Of a stretch of DNA of 20,427 nt, positions 1 to 6,542 are shown piece after piece; positions within the stretch are counted from its first letter, which is position 1; each line of letters starts with the position of its first letter. The position numbers and the translations under genes were made by a program. Source of the DNA: JAWLBW01 sp041687475 (GTDB taxonomy: Bacteria; J088; JAWLBW01); the NCBI GenBank assembly GCA_041687475.1, contig JAWLBW010000047.1:1-20427 (forward strand). Reading direction: 5' to 3'. The notes beneath the pieces were generated by a model, which saw only the letters and a program-made list of their open reading frames with translations, was not told where the DNA came from and did no database searches.

Positions 1-1095
1 GTAGCCGATGACATAGAAAACGCTTTCAACGAAGCCAGGGACACCCTCGTCAACGAAGTCTTCGAAGAAGTTCGCGCCGAAATCGAGCAGCTGGGGGGCG
101 AAGTTCTCCGGGTCGGCATCGAAGGCGGAGAACTTCTCATCGAGGAAGCGGGTAACGCCTTGAACGGCACCCGCATTGTGCTTGCCGAGGCATCGCTGCC
201 GGAGGGCGTCGAAGCGGCGGTTCTCAGCGTCGTGCCCGCATCGTCGGACGTAAACGCCTCTCCCGCCGGCTATGCCCCGGCATCGTCTGGCTTCAGCATG
301 CCCGACGGCTCGTACAGACCCGAAGGCCCCGCGGTGCTCATCGAGTTGCGCAGCCTGCCCGACCTCAAGCCGGTGACCCTGGTTACCGACGCCACCGTGC
401 AGGTGCCCGTGACCGGCACCACCGAGGGAACGGCTGTGGGCCATATCGTCGACGGTAAAGTCGAGGTGCTGCCCCCGACAGATTCCGACGAGGGCACGGT
501 AGCCGGCCTCACGAAAAGCTTCAGCCCGTTCGTCGCCGTAAGCTCGATCGACCCGATCGTCGATGAACCACGCGAACCGGCGCATCTGCTCACGTACGCC
601 GTATCGCAGACGGGAACGACCAAGTGCGACGGAAGCATCGACCTGGGGGGCCCCGTGGCCGCCGCTTACAGCTACGCGGGCTTCGGCTGGGAATACGGTA
701 TGGACCTGCAGGTTGCCGTCGAAACCGATGGAGGCGTAATCGTCAGCTATTACGCCAGCGGCATTACCACCATAGCCCCTGCAGACCTGCCTCTCACCTT
801 CACGCCTGGCGATGCCGGCTTTATCGACCTGCGCGTGGGCTGCGAAGAATACGAAGCCTTCAATTATGAAGGTCTCGGCATCACGCGCGCCGAGATTGAG
901 GTGTTGGAGTTCACCGAAACCGAACGCACTACCGCCGAGCAATGCGGCGGAGTCGCCTTCTGCATGCGCTTGACGGGCGACCTGTGGTACGCGCTCGACC
1001 TCGAGTATACCGACTCGAACAATCCTTCCTTCAAGGGTACGGCGACCTTCGACGGCGTCATTTCCGGGTTCAATTGGGACATTGTGCCCGAATGA
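1..1095 (+). CDS. Hypothetical secreted/surface protein with ZU5-like domain, 5' end outside window
   Basis: The reading frame is open from base 1 and ends at a TGA at 1093-1095, so the protein begins upstream; 364 residues are visible. A TTG at 160 is in frame, but coding sequence continues before it, so it is not the start. The first 50 or so residues are acidic and helical-looking. Residues about 54-185 resemble ZU5-like domains of bacterial surface proteins: an N-terminal strand of the type 'leucine-proline-glutamate-glycine, then valine-rich', a middle 'GPAVLIELRSLPDLKPVTLV' stretch, and an ending 'LTKSFSPFVAV', which matches the usual 'SHFSTFAVV' close. Residues about 200-364 form a second, beta-rich domain with several cysteines (in KCDGS, VGCEE, EQCGG and AFCMR), which could make disulfides outside the cytoplasm. 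The ZU5 link is by motif resemblance only; the C-terminal domain is not recognised and no function can be given. Confidence 0.7.
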   Translation, partial: VADDIENAFNEARDTLVNEVFEEVRAEIEQLGGEVLRVGIEGGELLIEEAGNALNGTRIVLAEASLPEGVEAAVLSVVPASSDVNASPAGYAPASSGFSMPDGSYRPEGPAVLIELRSLPDLKPVTLVTDATVQVPVTGTTEGTAVGHIVDGKVEVLPPTDSDEGTVAGLTKSFSPFVAVSSIDPIVDEPREPAHLLTYAVSQTGTTKCDGSIDLGGPVAAAYSYAGFGWEYGMDLQVAVETDGGVIVSYYASGITTIAPADLPLTFTPGDAGFIDLRVGCEEYEAFNYEGLGITRAEIEVLEFTETERTTAEQCGGVAFCMRLTGDLWYALDLEYTDSNNPSFKGTATFDGVISGFNWDIVPE

Positions 1096-1121
1096 CGCCC
1101 TTACCCTGTCGGTGGTAGAAT
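1092..1121 (+). promoter_or_regulatory. Candidate promoter for the TetR gene
   Basis: ATGACG (1092-1097) and TAGAAT (1116-1121) are separated by 18 bp. The -10 box matches the sigma-70 consensus at 5 of 6 positions; the -35 is weak and overlaps the stop codon of the upstream gene. The same TAGAAT box is found before ilvN, which gives slight support. Transcription would start near 1128, at the edge of the palindrome at 1127-1156. Confidence 0.3.
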
Positions 1122-1126
1122 GATTT

Positions 1127-1156
1127 GCGCCGGGTTCGGTCAGCCGAGCCCGGCGC
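1127..1156 (+). promoter_or_regulatory. 30-bp palindrome: terminator hairpin or TetR operator
   Basis: Arms GCGCCGGGTTCGG (1127-1139) and CCGAGCCCGGCGC (1144-1156) pair over 13 bp with one T-G wobble around a TCAG loop. The stem could stop transcription of the upstream gene, but only three T residues follow (TTTC), which is weak for an intrinsic terminator. It also lies directly between a -10-like box and the TetR start codon, the usual place for an autoregulatory operator. The sequence does not decide between the two roles. Confidence 0.45.
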
Positions 1157-1171
1157 TTTCACGAACCTGCC

Positions 1172-1798
1172 ATGCCCCAGGCTTACTTCGAACGCAGCCC
1201 CCTGTTTCCGGGCGACAGCGAACAGGATGAAACCCATGTACGCATTCTCGAGGCGGCATGCGACGTTTTGTCCGAAATCGGCTTCCGCAAGACGTCCATG
1301 GAAGAGGTGGCGCGGCGGGCCGGTGTGAGCCGGATTACCCTTTACCGTCGCTTCACCGACAAGCAGTCGCTGCTGCACGAAGTCATTCTTCGCGAGGCGC
1401 GCAAGTCGCTTCAGAACATCCTCGTCGATATTGCTTCGGAAGAAGCTGCCGCAGATCGGTTCGTAAAGGGTTTTGTCGCGACCGTTCTGGTGGCTCGACG
1501 CCATACGCTGTTTCGCAGGCTTATGGAAAGCGACTCCGAGATCGTTCTGCCCCGCTACGCAGCCGTCACCGCATCGCAGCTCATCGACTTCGGAAGAACC
1601 CATGTCGCGGGCTTGATTACCATGCTCCAGGCAAGTGGTCTTTACCCGTACATCGATGCGAATTATCTCGCCGAAATGCTGCTGCGGCTCTGGCATTCGC
1701 TGGTACTCGTTCCCAGCACGCAGGTCGATTCCGACAACGAAGAAAGCCTCACCCGCCTGGCCCGCGATTTTCTTTTTCCCCTGCTGACAAGGGACTGA
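1172..1798 (+). CDS. TetR/AcrR family transcriptional regulator
   Basis: A 208-residue protein with the TetR N-terminal DNA-binding domain at about residues 21-68: a first helix 'THVRILEAACDVLSEIGF', then a helix-turn-helix with 'TSMEEVARRAGVSRITLYRRF' character and the usual 'DKQSLLHEVI' exit helix. Length is typical. The C-terminal ligand-binding and dimerisation domain is variable in this family, so the inducer cannot be read from sequence. The ATG at 1172 leaves about 20 residues before the first helix; no convincing ribosome-binding site precedes it. The gene converges on the DUF2236 gene, with 44 bp between the stops. A palindrome in front of that gene (2810-2838) and another in front of this one (1127-1156) are candidate targets. 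Family assignment is secure; target and ligand are unknown. Confidence 0.92.
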   Translation: MPQAYFERSPLFPGDSEQDETHVRILEAACDVLSEIGFRKTSMEEVARRAGVSRITLYRRFTDKQSLLHEVILREARKSLQNILVDIASEEAAADRFVKGFVATVLVARRHTLFRRLMESDSEIVLPRYAAVTASQLIDFGRTHVAGLITMLQASGLYPYIDANYLAEMLLRLWHSLVLVPSTQVDSDNEESLTRLARDFLFPLLTRD

Positions 1799-1805
1799 AC
1801 TTCGC

Positions 1806-1843
1806 AGAAAAAGCCGAGGGGGGAAAGCGGCTGTGCCTCGGCT
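1806..1843 (-). terminator. Intrinsic terminator of the DUF2236 gene
   Basis: On the minus strand AGCCGAGG (1843-1836) pairs with CCTCGGCT (1819-1812), and five T residues follow (complement of 1812-1808). The hairpin begins at the stop codon of the oxygenase gene. On the plus strand no T-run follows the stem, so it should not work as a strong terminator for the TetR gene. Confidence 0.75.
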
Positions 1844-2790
1844 CAGGGTACTACAGGGTCGTAGCCTGCGCGTGCGCCACCCAGAAAGCTTTCAGGCAGT
1901 TGCGCCAGCCTTGACCAGTAAATGCGCAGCATGGCCTGGTGGTAGAAGTGTACATAGCGAAGGGGGGGAAGCGTCGTGCGCCTGGCCAGACGCAACGCCC
2001 TGAGCGACGCTGTGAACGCCGCCTTGCGACCCGGCCCCCAAGGCAACCCATACGCTTCGCGCAGTTCGCGCGGAAGCATGCCGGCCGTAAGCAGCTGGTT
2101 GAGGGGCGCCGCGGCTCGCGCCTGGAGGTTTCGGCTGAAAAGCGCTCGGCAGAGTTCGCGAGATGTGGGTGTGACGTCGAGCCTGAGCGCCAACGTGCCC
2201 TCGAAGTAGGCCTCGAAATCGTCGTACGTTTCGGGCATGGCGCTGGTCGGCACGCCGAAAAGCTGCGCGAAAAGTCGGTTTTCCTTGTAGTGACGTTCCT
2301 TCTCGTCGCTGCTGAGCGGCTCGGCGATGAGCTCGTAACCGCGTATCACGGAGTCAAACAACGTAGCGTTCACCCAGAAAAGCACTTCGGGGTCGTTGGC
2401 GCGATAACGCGAGCCCCTTGCGAGAAGCCGATTCTCGTCGGTCAGGGTGCCATGCACTCCCTCAAGCACGTTGCGTGCATGCATAATGGTTTGAAGTGCC
2501 TTGTCGCGCGAACCGAAGATGATATCGCCCAGGCTTGCGTACAGGCGTACGGCGTTGACCAACGGATCGCCGGCGAACCGACTGTGTTCGGCCACCGCCT
2601 GCGCAATCTTCGGATGCGCCAGTTGCAGCAGAAGCGCGCGATAGCCCGTGAACAGCAGACTCGATTCGCGACCCACGCGCCACGACTGCGAGTCCGGACC
2701 GAAAAAGCCGTATTCGGGCTGATCGACCTGCAGGGTAAGGGCGCGCAGCTCGGGAGGCATCTGCTCGAAATTGAATTTTGTCGTCGCCAT
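1843..2790 (-). CDS. Oxygenase MpaB family protein (DUF2236)
   Basis: The family hallmarks appear in order: 'FGPDSQSWRVGRESSLLF', 'RALLLQLAHPKIAQAVAEHS', 'DPEVLFWVNATLFDSVIRGYE' and 'YDDFEAYFEGTL'. These include the histidines of the HP and EHS motifs, which in characterised relatives (latex-clearing protein, MpaB of mycophenolic acid synthesis) are associated with haem binding. The protein is probably a haem-dependent oxygenase; the substrate is unknown. I chose the ATG at 2790 (315 residues). The frame is open back to a GTG at 2865 and has other ATGs at 2811 and 2838, but these fall within an inverted repeat and a possible -10 box. None of the starts has a good ribosome-binding site. An intrinsic terminator follows directly. 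The nearby convergent TetR gene is the likely regulator by position. Confidence 0.85.
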   Translation of the reverse strand: MATTKFNFEQMPPELRALTLQVDQPEYGFFGPDSQSWRVGRESSLLFTGYRALLLQLAHPKIAQAVAEHSRFAGDPLVNAVRLYASLGDIIFGSRDKALQTIMHARNVLEGVHGTLTDENRLLARGSRYRANDPEVLFWVNATLFDSVIRGYELIAEPLSSDEKERHYKENRLFAQLFGVPTSAMPETYDDFEAYFEGTLALRLDVTPTSRELCRALFSRNLQARAAAPLNQLLTAGMLPRELREAYGLPWGPGRKAAFTASLRALRLARRTTLPPLRYVHFYHQAMLRIYWSRLAQLPESFLGGARAGYDPVVP

Positions 2791-2809
2791 GAGGAAACCG
2801 TTGACGGGC

Positions 2810-2838
2810 ATGTTACAGGTCCGCGAAAAGTGTAACAT
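2810..2838 (-). promoter_or_regulatory. Inverted repeat at the DUF2236 promoter, candidate TetR operator
   Basis: ATGTTACA (2810-2817) and TGTAACAT (2831-2838) are exact 8-bp inverted arms with a 13-bp spacer. Read on the minus strand, the final TAACAT resembles a -10 box (4 of 6) and lies about 20 bp before the chosen start codon at 2790, so a protein bound here could block RNA polymerase. The size and symmetry fit TetR-family operators. Assignment to the TetR protein at 1172-1798 is inference from proximity. Confidence 0.5.
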
Positions 2839-2886
2839 CGTCAGGCTTTCCCGGCAACCGCTCACCGGAAACCCGGCAGACTTCGG

Positions 2887-3315
2887 TCAAGCCAGTGGAT
2901 TTATCCAGGCCAGGCCGTCGAAGCGCGTGAAGTCGCGGTCGGTCGAGTAAAGGGTAGCTCCATGTTCGATGGCGAGCGCAGCAAGGTGGGCGTCGGGAAC
3001 AAGGTTTCCCCCTGCCTGTCCATTTACGAGCAGAGATTGCAGGATTTCCCAGTGGCGCGGGGTGGGCGCGATCACATCAACCATCGGTCTCGCGAGCCAG
3101 CTTGCGACATGCAACGTGGCTTCTGCAAGCGTAAAGGGCGTTTCCAGCAGTCGGGGGTGAGTGCCGATGCTGATAAACGCCAGCAGGGTTGCCCAAGGCA
3201 AACGTACGGGGTGGGGTTCGGAAAGTCGGTCTTCCCACCAGAGCCGCGCCTTTTCATGGAAGGTGGAAGACTGGTCGTAGGCGTAGAGAAGGATGTTGGC
3301 GTCGACCAGAATCAC
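2887..3315 (-). CDS. vapC: VapC-type PIN-domain ribonuclease toxin
   Basis: A 142-residue PIN-domain protein. The metal-binding acidic residues are visible: Asp5 in 'MILVDANILLYAYD', Asp108 in 'LVPDAHLAALA', and Asp126/Asp128 in 'STDRDF'. The 'PTPRHWE' and 'AIEHGATLYSTDRDFTRF' segments are typical of one common VapC subfamily. The second acidic position of many PIN domains (Glu near residue 45) is replaced in 'LPWATLLAFI', which I recall as normal for that subfamily. The start is a GTG overlapping the antitoxin stop by 4 bp (GTGA, 3312-3315), so the two are probably translationally coupled. VapC toxins cleave RNA, often tRNA, when free of antitoxin; the target here is unknown. No sign of truncation. 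Confidence 0.9.
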   Translation of the reverse strand: MILVDANILLYAYDQSSTFHEKARLWWEDRLSEPHPVRLPWATLLAFISIGTHPRLLETPFTLAEATLHVASWLARPMVDVIAPTPRHWEILQSLLVNGQAGGNLVPDAHLAALAIEHGATLYSTDRDFTRFDGLAWINPLA

Positions 3316-3551
3316 GAGCCGCGCTCTATTTCTTCGAGCAGCTCGCTTACGTTGTCGTAGGTGAAACCTGTGCGCAGCCCCAGTCGACGGGGCTTTACCA
3401 CAAAGCGGTCAGGCGATGACAGCGCCTTTTTCGCATTCAAGCCGTTACGCAGGGTTTCGTTCACCACGACTTTGAACGGGCGCCCCGTTTCGCGAATCAA
3501 ATCGGCCAGTTTCGCCGCGACATCATCATCAAGCGTCAGTGTCGTTCTCAC
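3312..3551 (-). CDS. VapB-like ribbon-helix-helix antitoxin
   Basis: The protein begins 'VRTTLTLDDDVAAKLADLI' (GTG read as Met), the standard opening of ribbon-helix-helix antitoxins, followed by the helix 'RPFKVVVNETLRNGL'. The C-terminal part, about residues 48-79, contains 'VKPRRLGLRTGFTYDNVSELLEEIE', the toxin-binding tail usually paired with this VapC subfamily. I chose the GTG at 3551 (79 residues). The frame is open further upstream to 3677, but the added residues have no family counterpart. No ribosome-binding site precedes the GTG; a TATCGT box lies exactly at -12 to -7 relative to it, so a leaderless message is possible. Such antitoxins neutralise the toxin and repress their own operon. 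Confidence 0.85.
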   Translation of the reverse strand: MRTTLTLDDDVAAKLADLIRETGRPFKVVVNETLRNGLNAKKALSSPDRFVVKPRRLGLRTGFTYDNVSELLEEIERGS

Positions 3552-3563
3552 ATCACAACGATA
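3542..3563 (-). promoter_or_regulatory. Possible vapB promoter/operator over the start codon
   Basis: TCGTT (3542-3546) and AACGA (3557-3561) form a short inverted repeat with a 10-bp spacer that spans the GTG start. TATCGT on the minus strand (3563-3558) could be a -10 box. Arms of 5 bp are short and may be chance; listed because antitoxins commonly bind here. Confidence 0.25.
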
Positions 3564-3715
3564 ACACAGACGCATCTTGATGCGTTGAGGGATCCGACCT
3601 TGCTCCGGAGGCCGGAAAGGGAGAGTCATGGCCAGGATGGCTACCGCGAAACAGGCAGGTACGATCTTCCAGGGCACAAGATGAAACCACCCTCCCGCTC
3701 TGCTACCTTGAATCC

Positions 3716-4468
3716 ATGTCGCAGCGCAGAAAAAAGTGGTACCAGATTCCGATTGACTGGTTCTTCTTCCACATCGTTCCCCCCATAGCGATTCTGATTC
3801 TTCGGGCGCTGTACGCCACCATGCGGTGGAAGGTGCAGGGACGCGAGAACCTGGTGCCGTTCTGGGATGAAGGCCGTCCGGTCATCATGGCCTTCTGGCA
3901 CGGTCGCCTGCTCATGATGCCCGGCCTGTGGGAGCGAAAGGGAAACGCGCACGTGCTCATCGGCAATCACCGCAACGGCGAGCTGATCACCCGCATCATC
4001 GCCGCCTTCGGCATCGGGGCCGTACGCGGCAGCGCCAACGCACGGGGCGCCGAAGCCCGGCAGGAAATGATGGAGCGGTACTTCGAAGGCGGGGGCCGGA
4101 CGCTCGGCTTCACCCCCGACGGTCCGCACGGGCCACGCTTTGTCTCGAAGATGGGCATGGCCAGCCTGTCGCGCAAGCTTAACCTGCCGGTCATCTGGAT
4201 CAGCGCCTCGGCCCGACCGGCGGCCCGGGTTCCCACGTGGGATCGCTTTCTGTTTCCGGCCCCCTTTTCCCGGGCGGTCGTGCGCTGGGGAAACCCCATC
4301 GACCCTGCCCGCTTCGCCCACTTGACGCTCGAAGAATACCGTGACGTGCTCGACGACCTCGGTCGCGCCGATATACTCGATGTCGACGAAGCGGCGGGAA
4401 ACGTCGACGAAGCCGACCGTGAGATGCTCGCGGCCGCGCGGGAACGGGTGCGACGGCTCACGGTGTAA
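3716..4468 (+). CDS. DUF374 lysophospholipid acyltransferase family protein
   Basis: A 250-residue protein with the DUF374/LPLAT signatures: 'VIMAFWHGRLLMMP' (residues 57-69, with His62 as the likely catalytic base of the acyltransferase block), 'AVRGSANARGAEARQEM' (102-118), and 'GFTPDGPHGPRFVSKMG' (131-147, substrate-binding block). A hydrophobic N-terminal segment at about residues 12-33 suggests inner-membrane association. Relatives are related to lipid A late acyltransferases and may acylate a lipid A-like or phospholipid acceptor; the substrate cannot be inferred. Roughly the last 50 residues are charged and may be a lineage-specific tail. The ATG at 3716 has no ribosome-binding site, but TACCTT lies at -12 to -7, the same arrangement as for the divergent vapB gene. 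No terminator with a T-run was found after the stop. Confidence 0.88.
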   Translation: MSQRRKKWYQIPIDWFFFHIVPPIAILILRALYATMRWKVQGRENLVPFWDEGRPVIMAFWHGRLLMMPGLWERKGNAHVLIGNHRNGELITRIIAAFGIGAVRGSANARGAEARQEMMERYFEGGGRTLGFTPDGPHGPRFVSKMGMASLSRKLNLPVIWISASARPAARVPTWDRFLFPAPFSRAVVRWGNPIDPARFAHLTLEEYRDVLDDLGRADILDVDEAAGNVDEADREMLAAARERVRRLTV

Positions 4469-4472
4469 CGTG

Positions 4473-4568
4473 CTGCACGGGTTGACGTACTGCACGGACG
4501 GACGGTGGTGACAGGTGATAGGTGATAAGTTCCGTCCCGCACGGCTGCACGGTAGTGACCTGTGACCG
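4473..4568 (+). repeat. Short imperfect repeats in the gene-free region
   Basis: The octamer CTGCACGG occurs three times (4473, 4490, 4545). Between them lie three tandem 7-bp units, GGTGACA, GGTGATA, GGTGATA (4507-4527), and two further related units GTGACCT, GTGACCG follow (4555-4568). The pattern looks like a decayed simple-sequence tract. No coding signature is present. Confidence 0.7.
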
Positions 4569-4707
4569 GTGGCCTACGCGCCTTACGCCACGTGCCCACT
4601 CCCCCCGGGGAGTACGCGAGCCTTGCAAGCGGTGAGGGGAACTGCAACCCGGGGAACATAGGCGAATGAAGGAAGGTTGGAACGCGGAAGATCGTTCGGC
4701 ACGTTTC
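4569..4707. other. Gene-free stretch, nothing recognised
   Basis: Within the roughly 500-bp gap between the acyltransferase and ilvN (4469-4975), this segment shows no open frame with coding character, no tRNA cloverleaf and no strong hairpin with a T-run. The gap as a whole is unusual in a window where most neighbouring genes are spaced by less than 100 bp. Confidence 0.6.
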
Positions 4708-4763
4708 CGAAAGTCTGTCGGTCTGCGAGTCCGACCGTCTGAAAGTCAAAAAGCCTGAACGTA
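4708..4763 (+). repeat. Degenerate 8-bp tandem repeat, seven units
   Basis: Read in 8-bp steps the units are CGAAAGTC, TGTCGGTC, TGCGAGTC, CGACCGTC, TGAAAGTC, AAAAAGCC and TGAACGTA, with an approximate consensus TGAAAGTC. GTC at positions 6-8 is kept in the first five units. The tract is non-coding and separate in period from the 7-bp tract 150 bp upstream. Confidence 0.65.
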
Positions 4764-4858
4764 CGGTCGCGCTGCACACCGTGCCCTCTCCCCTTCACAA
4801 GCTCGCCCCATCTCCCCTTCGCCTTCATCCGAAGCTCACGAGCAGGGGCATTTCCCGT

Positions 4859-4888
4859 TTGCGACCGATCGGAATCGTCGGGTAGAAT
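4859..4888 (+). promoter_or_regulatory. Promoter of the ilvN-ilvC-pssA-leuA operon
   Basis: TTGCGA (4859-4864) and TAGAAT (4883-4888) are 18 bp apart and match sigma-70 consensus at 4 and 5 of 6 positions. Transcription would begin near 4895, giving a leader of about 80 nt before the ilvN ATG at 4976. Confidence 0.55.
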
Positions 4889-4911
4889 AAGAGATTCCGC
4901 AAACTTGCGTC

Positions 4912-4970
4912 CCGGGGGAGAGGTCTGCCCAGCGATCCTGGTCGGTCATCGCTTCTCCGGTTACAGGAGA
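4912..4970 (+). promoter_or_regulatory. ilvN leader with two competing helices around the ribosome-binding site
   Basis: CCGGGGGAG (4912-4920) can pair with CTTCTCCGG (4952-4960) over 9 bp including two G-T wobbles. TCTCC (4954-4958), part of the second arm, can instead pair with GGAGA (4966-4970), the Shine-Dalgarno of ilvN, over a 7-nt loop. AGCGAT (4931-4936)/ATCGCT (4948-4953) offers another local hairpin. The first helix would leave the ribosome-binding site free and the second would mask it. Pairing is seen in the sequence; a regulatory switch is inference. Confidence 0.35.
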
Positions 4971-4975
4971 TACGC

Positions 4976-5500
4976 ATGAAACGACATACCATTTCGGTGC
5001 TGTGTGAGAACGAAACCGGTGTTCTCACGCGCGTCGCCAACCTGTTCAGCGGCCGGGGCTACAACATCGAGAGCCTCTGCGTGGCAGAAACCCTCGACCC
5101 CACCACCTCGAAAATGACCATCGTTACCAGCGGTAGCGACGCCATCGTCGAGCAGATTCTCAAGCAGCTGAACAAGGTCGTGAACGTACTCAAGGTCATC
5201 GACCTTACCGACACGAAGTATGTCGATCGCGAACTGGCGCTCATCAAGGTCAACGCCGAGGAGCGTCATCGCGCAGAGATTCTGCGTATCGTAGACATTT
5301 TCAGGGGCAAGATCGTCGACGTGACCCAGCGTAGCTACATCATTGAGGTCACCGGCGATTCGGAGAAGATCGAGGCCATACTCGCTCTGCTCAAGCCCAT
5401 GGGTATCAAGGACGTTGCCCGCACCGGCAAAATCGCCCTCGGACGGGGCGCCGGCGCGGTCAAGGATCGAGACAAGCATTCGCGTGAAGAGGCCGCCTGA
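4976..5500 (+). CDS. ilvN: Acetolactate synthase small (regulatory) subunit
   Basis: A 174-residue IlvN/IlvH protein. The N-terminal ACT domain (about residues 3-75) opens 'KRHTISVLCENETGVLTRVANLFSGRGYNIESLCVAET', almost the family consensus; the C-terminal domain (about 80-160) ends in the typical 'GIKDVARTGKIALGRG'. Small subunits bind the branched-chain amino acid effector, usually valine, and activate and feedback-inhibit the catalytic subunit IlvB, which makes acetolactate and acetohydroxybutyrate. The start is supported by AGGAGA at 4965-4970, 5 nt before the ATG. ilvB normally precedes this gene, but here the upstream 500 bp contain no gene, so the catalytic subunit must be encoded elsewhere. 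ilvC follows after 20 bp. The gene symbol could equally be ilvH. Confidence 0.96.
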   Translation: MKRHTISVLCENETGVLTRVANLFSGRGYNIESLCVAETLDPTTSKMTIVTSGSDAIVEQILKQLNKVVNVLKVIDLTDTKYVDRELALIKVNAEERHRAEILRIVDIFRGKIVDVTQRSYIIEVTGDSEKIEAILALLKPMGIKDVARTGKIALGRGAGAVKDRDKHSREEAA

Positions 5501-5520
5501 AGGCCCTGTCAGGAGAGCAC

Positions 5521-6537
5521 ATGAACGTATATTACGACAAGGACGCCAACCTCGACGTCCTCAAGGGAAAGAAAATCGCCATCATCGGCTACGGCAGCCA
5601 GGGCCACGCCCACGCACTGAACCTGCGTGACAGCGGCATGGACGTCAAGGTCGGCCTGCGCGCCGGCAGCTCGAGCGTGGCGAAGGCCGAAAACGCCGGC
5701 CTGCGTGTCGACACCCCCGCCGAAGCGGCGAAGTGGGCCGACATCGTCATGCTGCTCCTTCCCGACGAATCGATGGGCGACATTTACAAGGACGACGTGG
5801 CTCCGGGCATGGCGCCGGGCAAGGCCCTCATGTTCGCCCACGGCTTCAACATTCACTACGGCCAGATCGTGCCCCCGGCCGACGTCGACGTGTTCATGGT
5901 CGCACCCAAGGGCCCCGGCCACCTCGTGCGTCACCAGTACGAGCAGGGCAGCGGCGTTCCCTGCCTGATTGCCGTGCACCAGGACGCGACCGGCAAGGCC
6001 CGCGATCTCGCGCTGGCCTACGCTTCGGCCGTCGGCGGCGGTCGCGCCGGCATCATCGAAACCAACTTCCGCGAAGAGACGGAAACCGACCTGTTCGGTG
6101 AACAGGCCGTGCTCTGCGGCGGCGTGTCGGCCCTCATTCAGGCCGGTTTCGAAACGCTGGTCGAAGCCGGTTATGCGCCGGAAATGGCCTACTTCGAGTG
6201 TCTGCACGAAGTCAAGCTCATCGTCGACCTGATTTACGAAGGCGGCATCTCGAACATGCGCTACTCGATCTCGAACACCGCCCAGTACGGCGACCTGACC
6301 CGCGGACCCCGCGTCGTCACCGAAGAGACCAAGTACGAGATGGCCCAGATTCTGCGCGAAATTCAGGACGGCAGCTTCGCCCGCGAATGGATTCTCGAGA
6401 ACAAGGCAGGCAAGCCCCGCTTCAACGCCCTCACCCGCCTGGGTGAAGAGCACCCGATCGAAGACGTGGGTGGCCGTCTGCGCGCCATGATGCCTTGGCT
6501 CTCGCAGAAGAAGATCGTCGACAAGGCGAAGAACTGA
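5521..6537 (+). CDS. ilvC: Ketol-acid reductoisomerase (class I)
   Basis: A 338-residue short (class I) KARI, full length. The Rossmann motif 'GYGSQGHAHALNLRDSG' is at residues 23-39. The cofactor loop 'LRAGSSSVAKAE' (46-57), with Arg47 and several serines, suggests preference for NADPH. His107 in 'AHGFN' and the metal ligands Asp190, Glu194, Glu226 and Glu230 are all present. The enzyme converts acetolactate or acetohydroxybutyrate to the dihydroxy acid in valine/isoleucine (and hence leucine) synthesis, with Mg2+. AGGAGA lies 6-7 nt before the ATG. pssA follows after 5 bp. Confidence 0.98.
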   Translation: MNVYYDKDANLDVLKGKKIAIIGYGSQGHAHALNLRDSGMDVKVGLRAGSSSVAKAENAGLRVDTPAEAAKWADIVMLLLPDESMGDIYKDDVAPGMAPGKALMFAHGFNIHYGQIVPPADVDVFMVAPKGPGHLVRHQYEQGSGVPCLIAVHQDATGKARDLALAYASAVGGGRAGIIETNFREETETDLFGEQAVLCGGVSALIQAGFETLVEAGYAPEMAYFECLHEVKLIVDLIYEGGISNMRYSISNTAQYGDLTRGPRVVTEETKYEMAQILREIQDGSFAREWILENKAGKPRFNALTRLGEEHPIEDVGGRLRAMMPWLSQKKIVDKAKN

Positions 6538-6542
6538 CCCCC

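Noticed and set aside
3628..3684. Possible 18-codon small gene on the plus strand with GGGAGAG upstream
   Set aside because: The ribosome-binding site is reasonable, but the peptide has no recognisable feature and lies in the divergent promoter region. Too short to support without conservation.
4469..4975. Remnant of ilvB or of an insertion sequence in the gap before ilvN
   Set aside because: No stretch translates to acetolactate synthase or transposase motifs in any frame, and no terminal inverted repeats with target duplications were seen.
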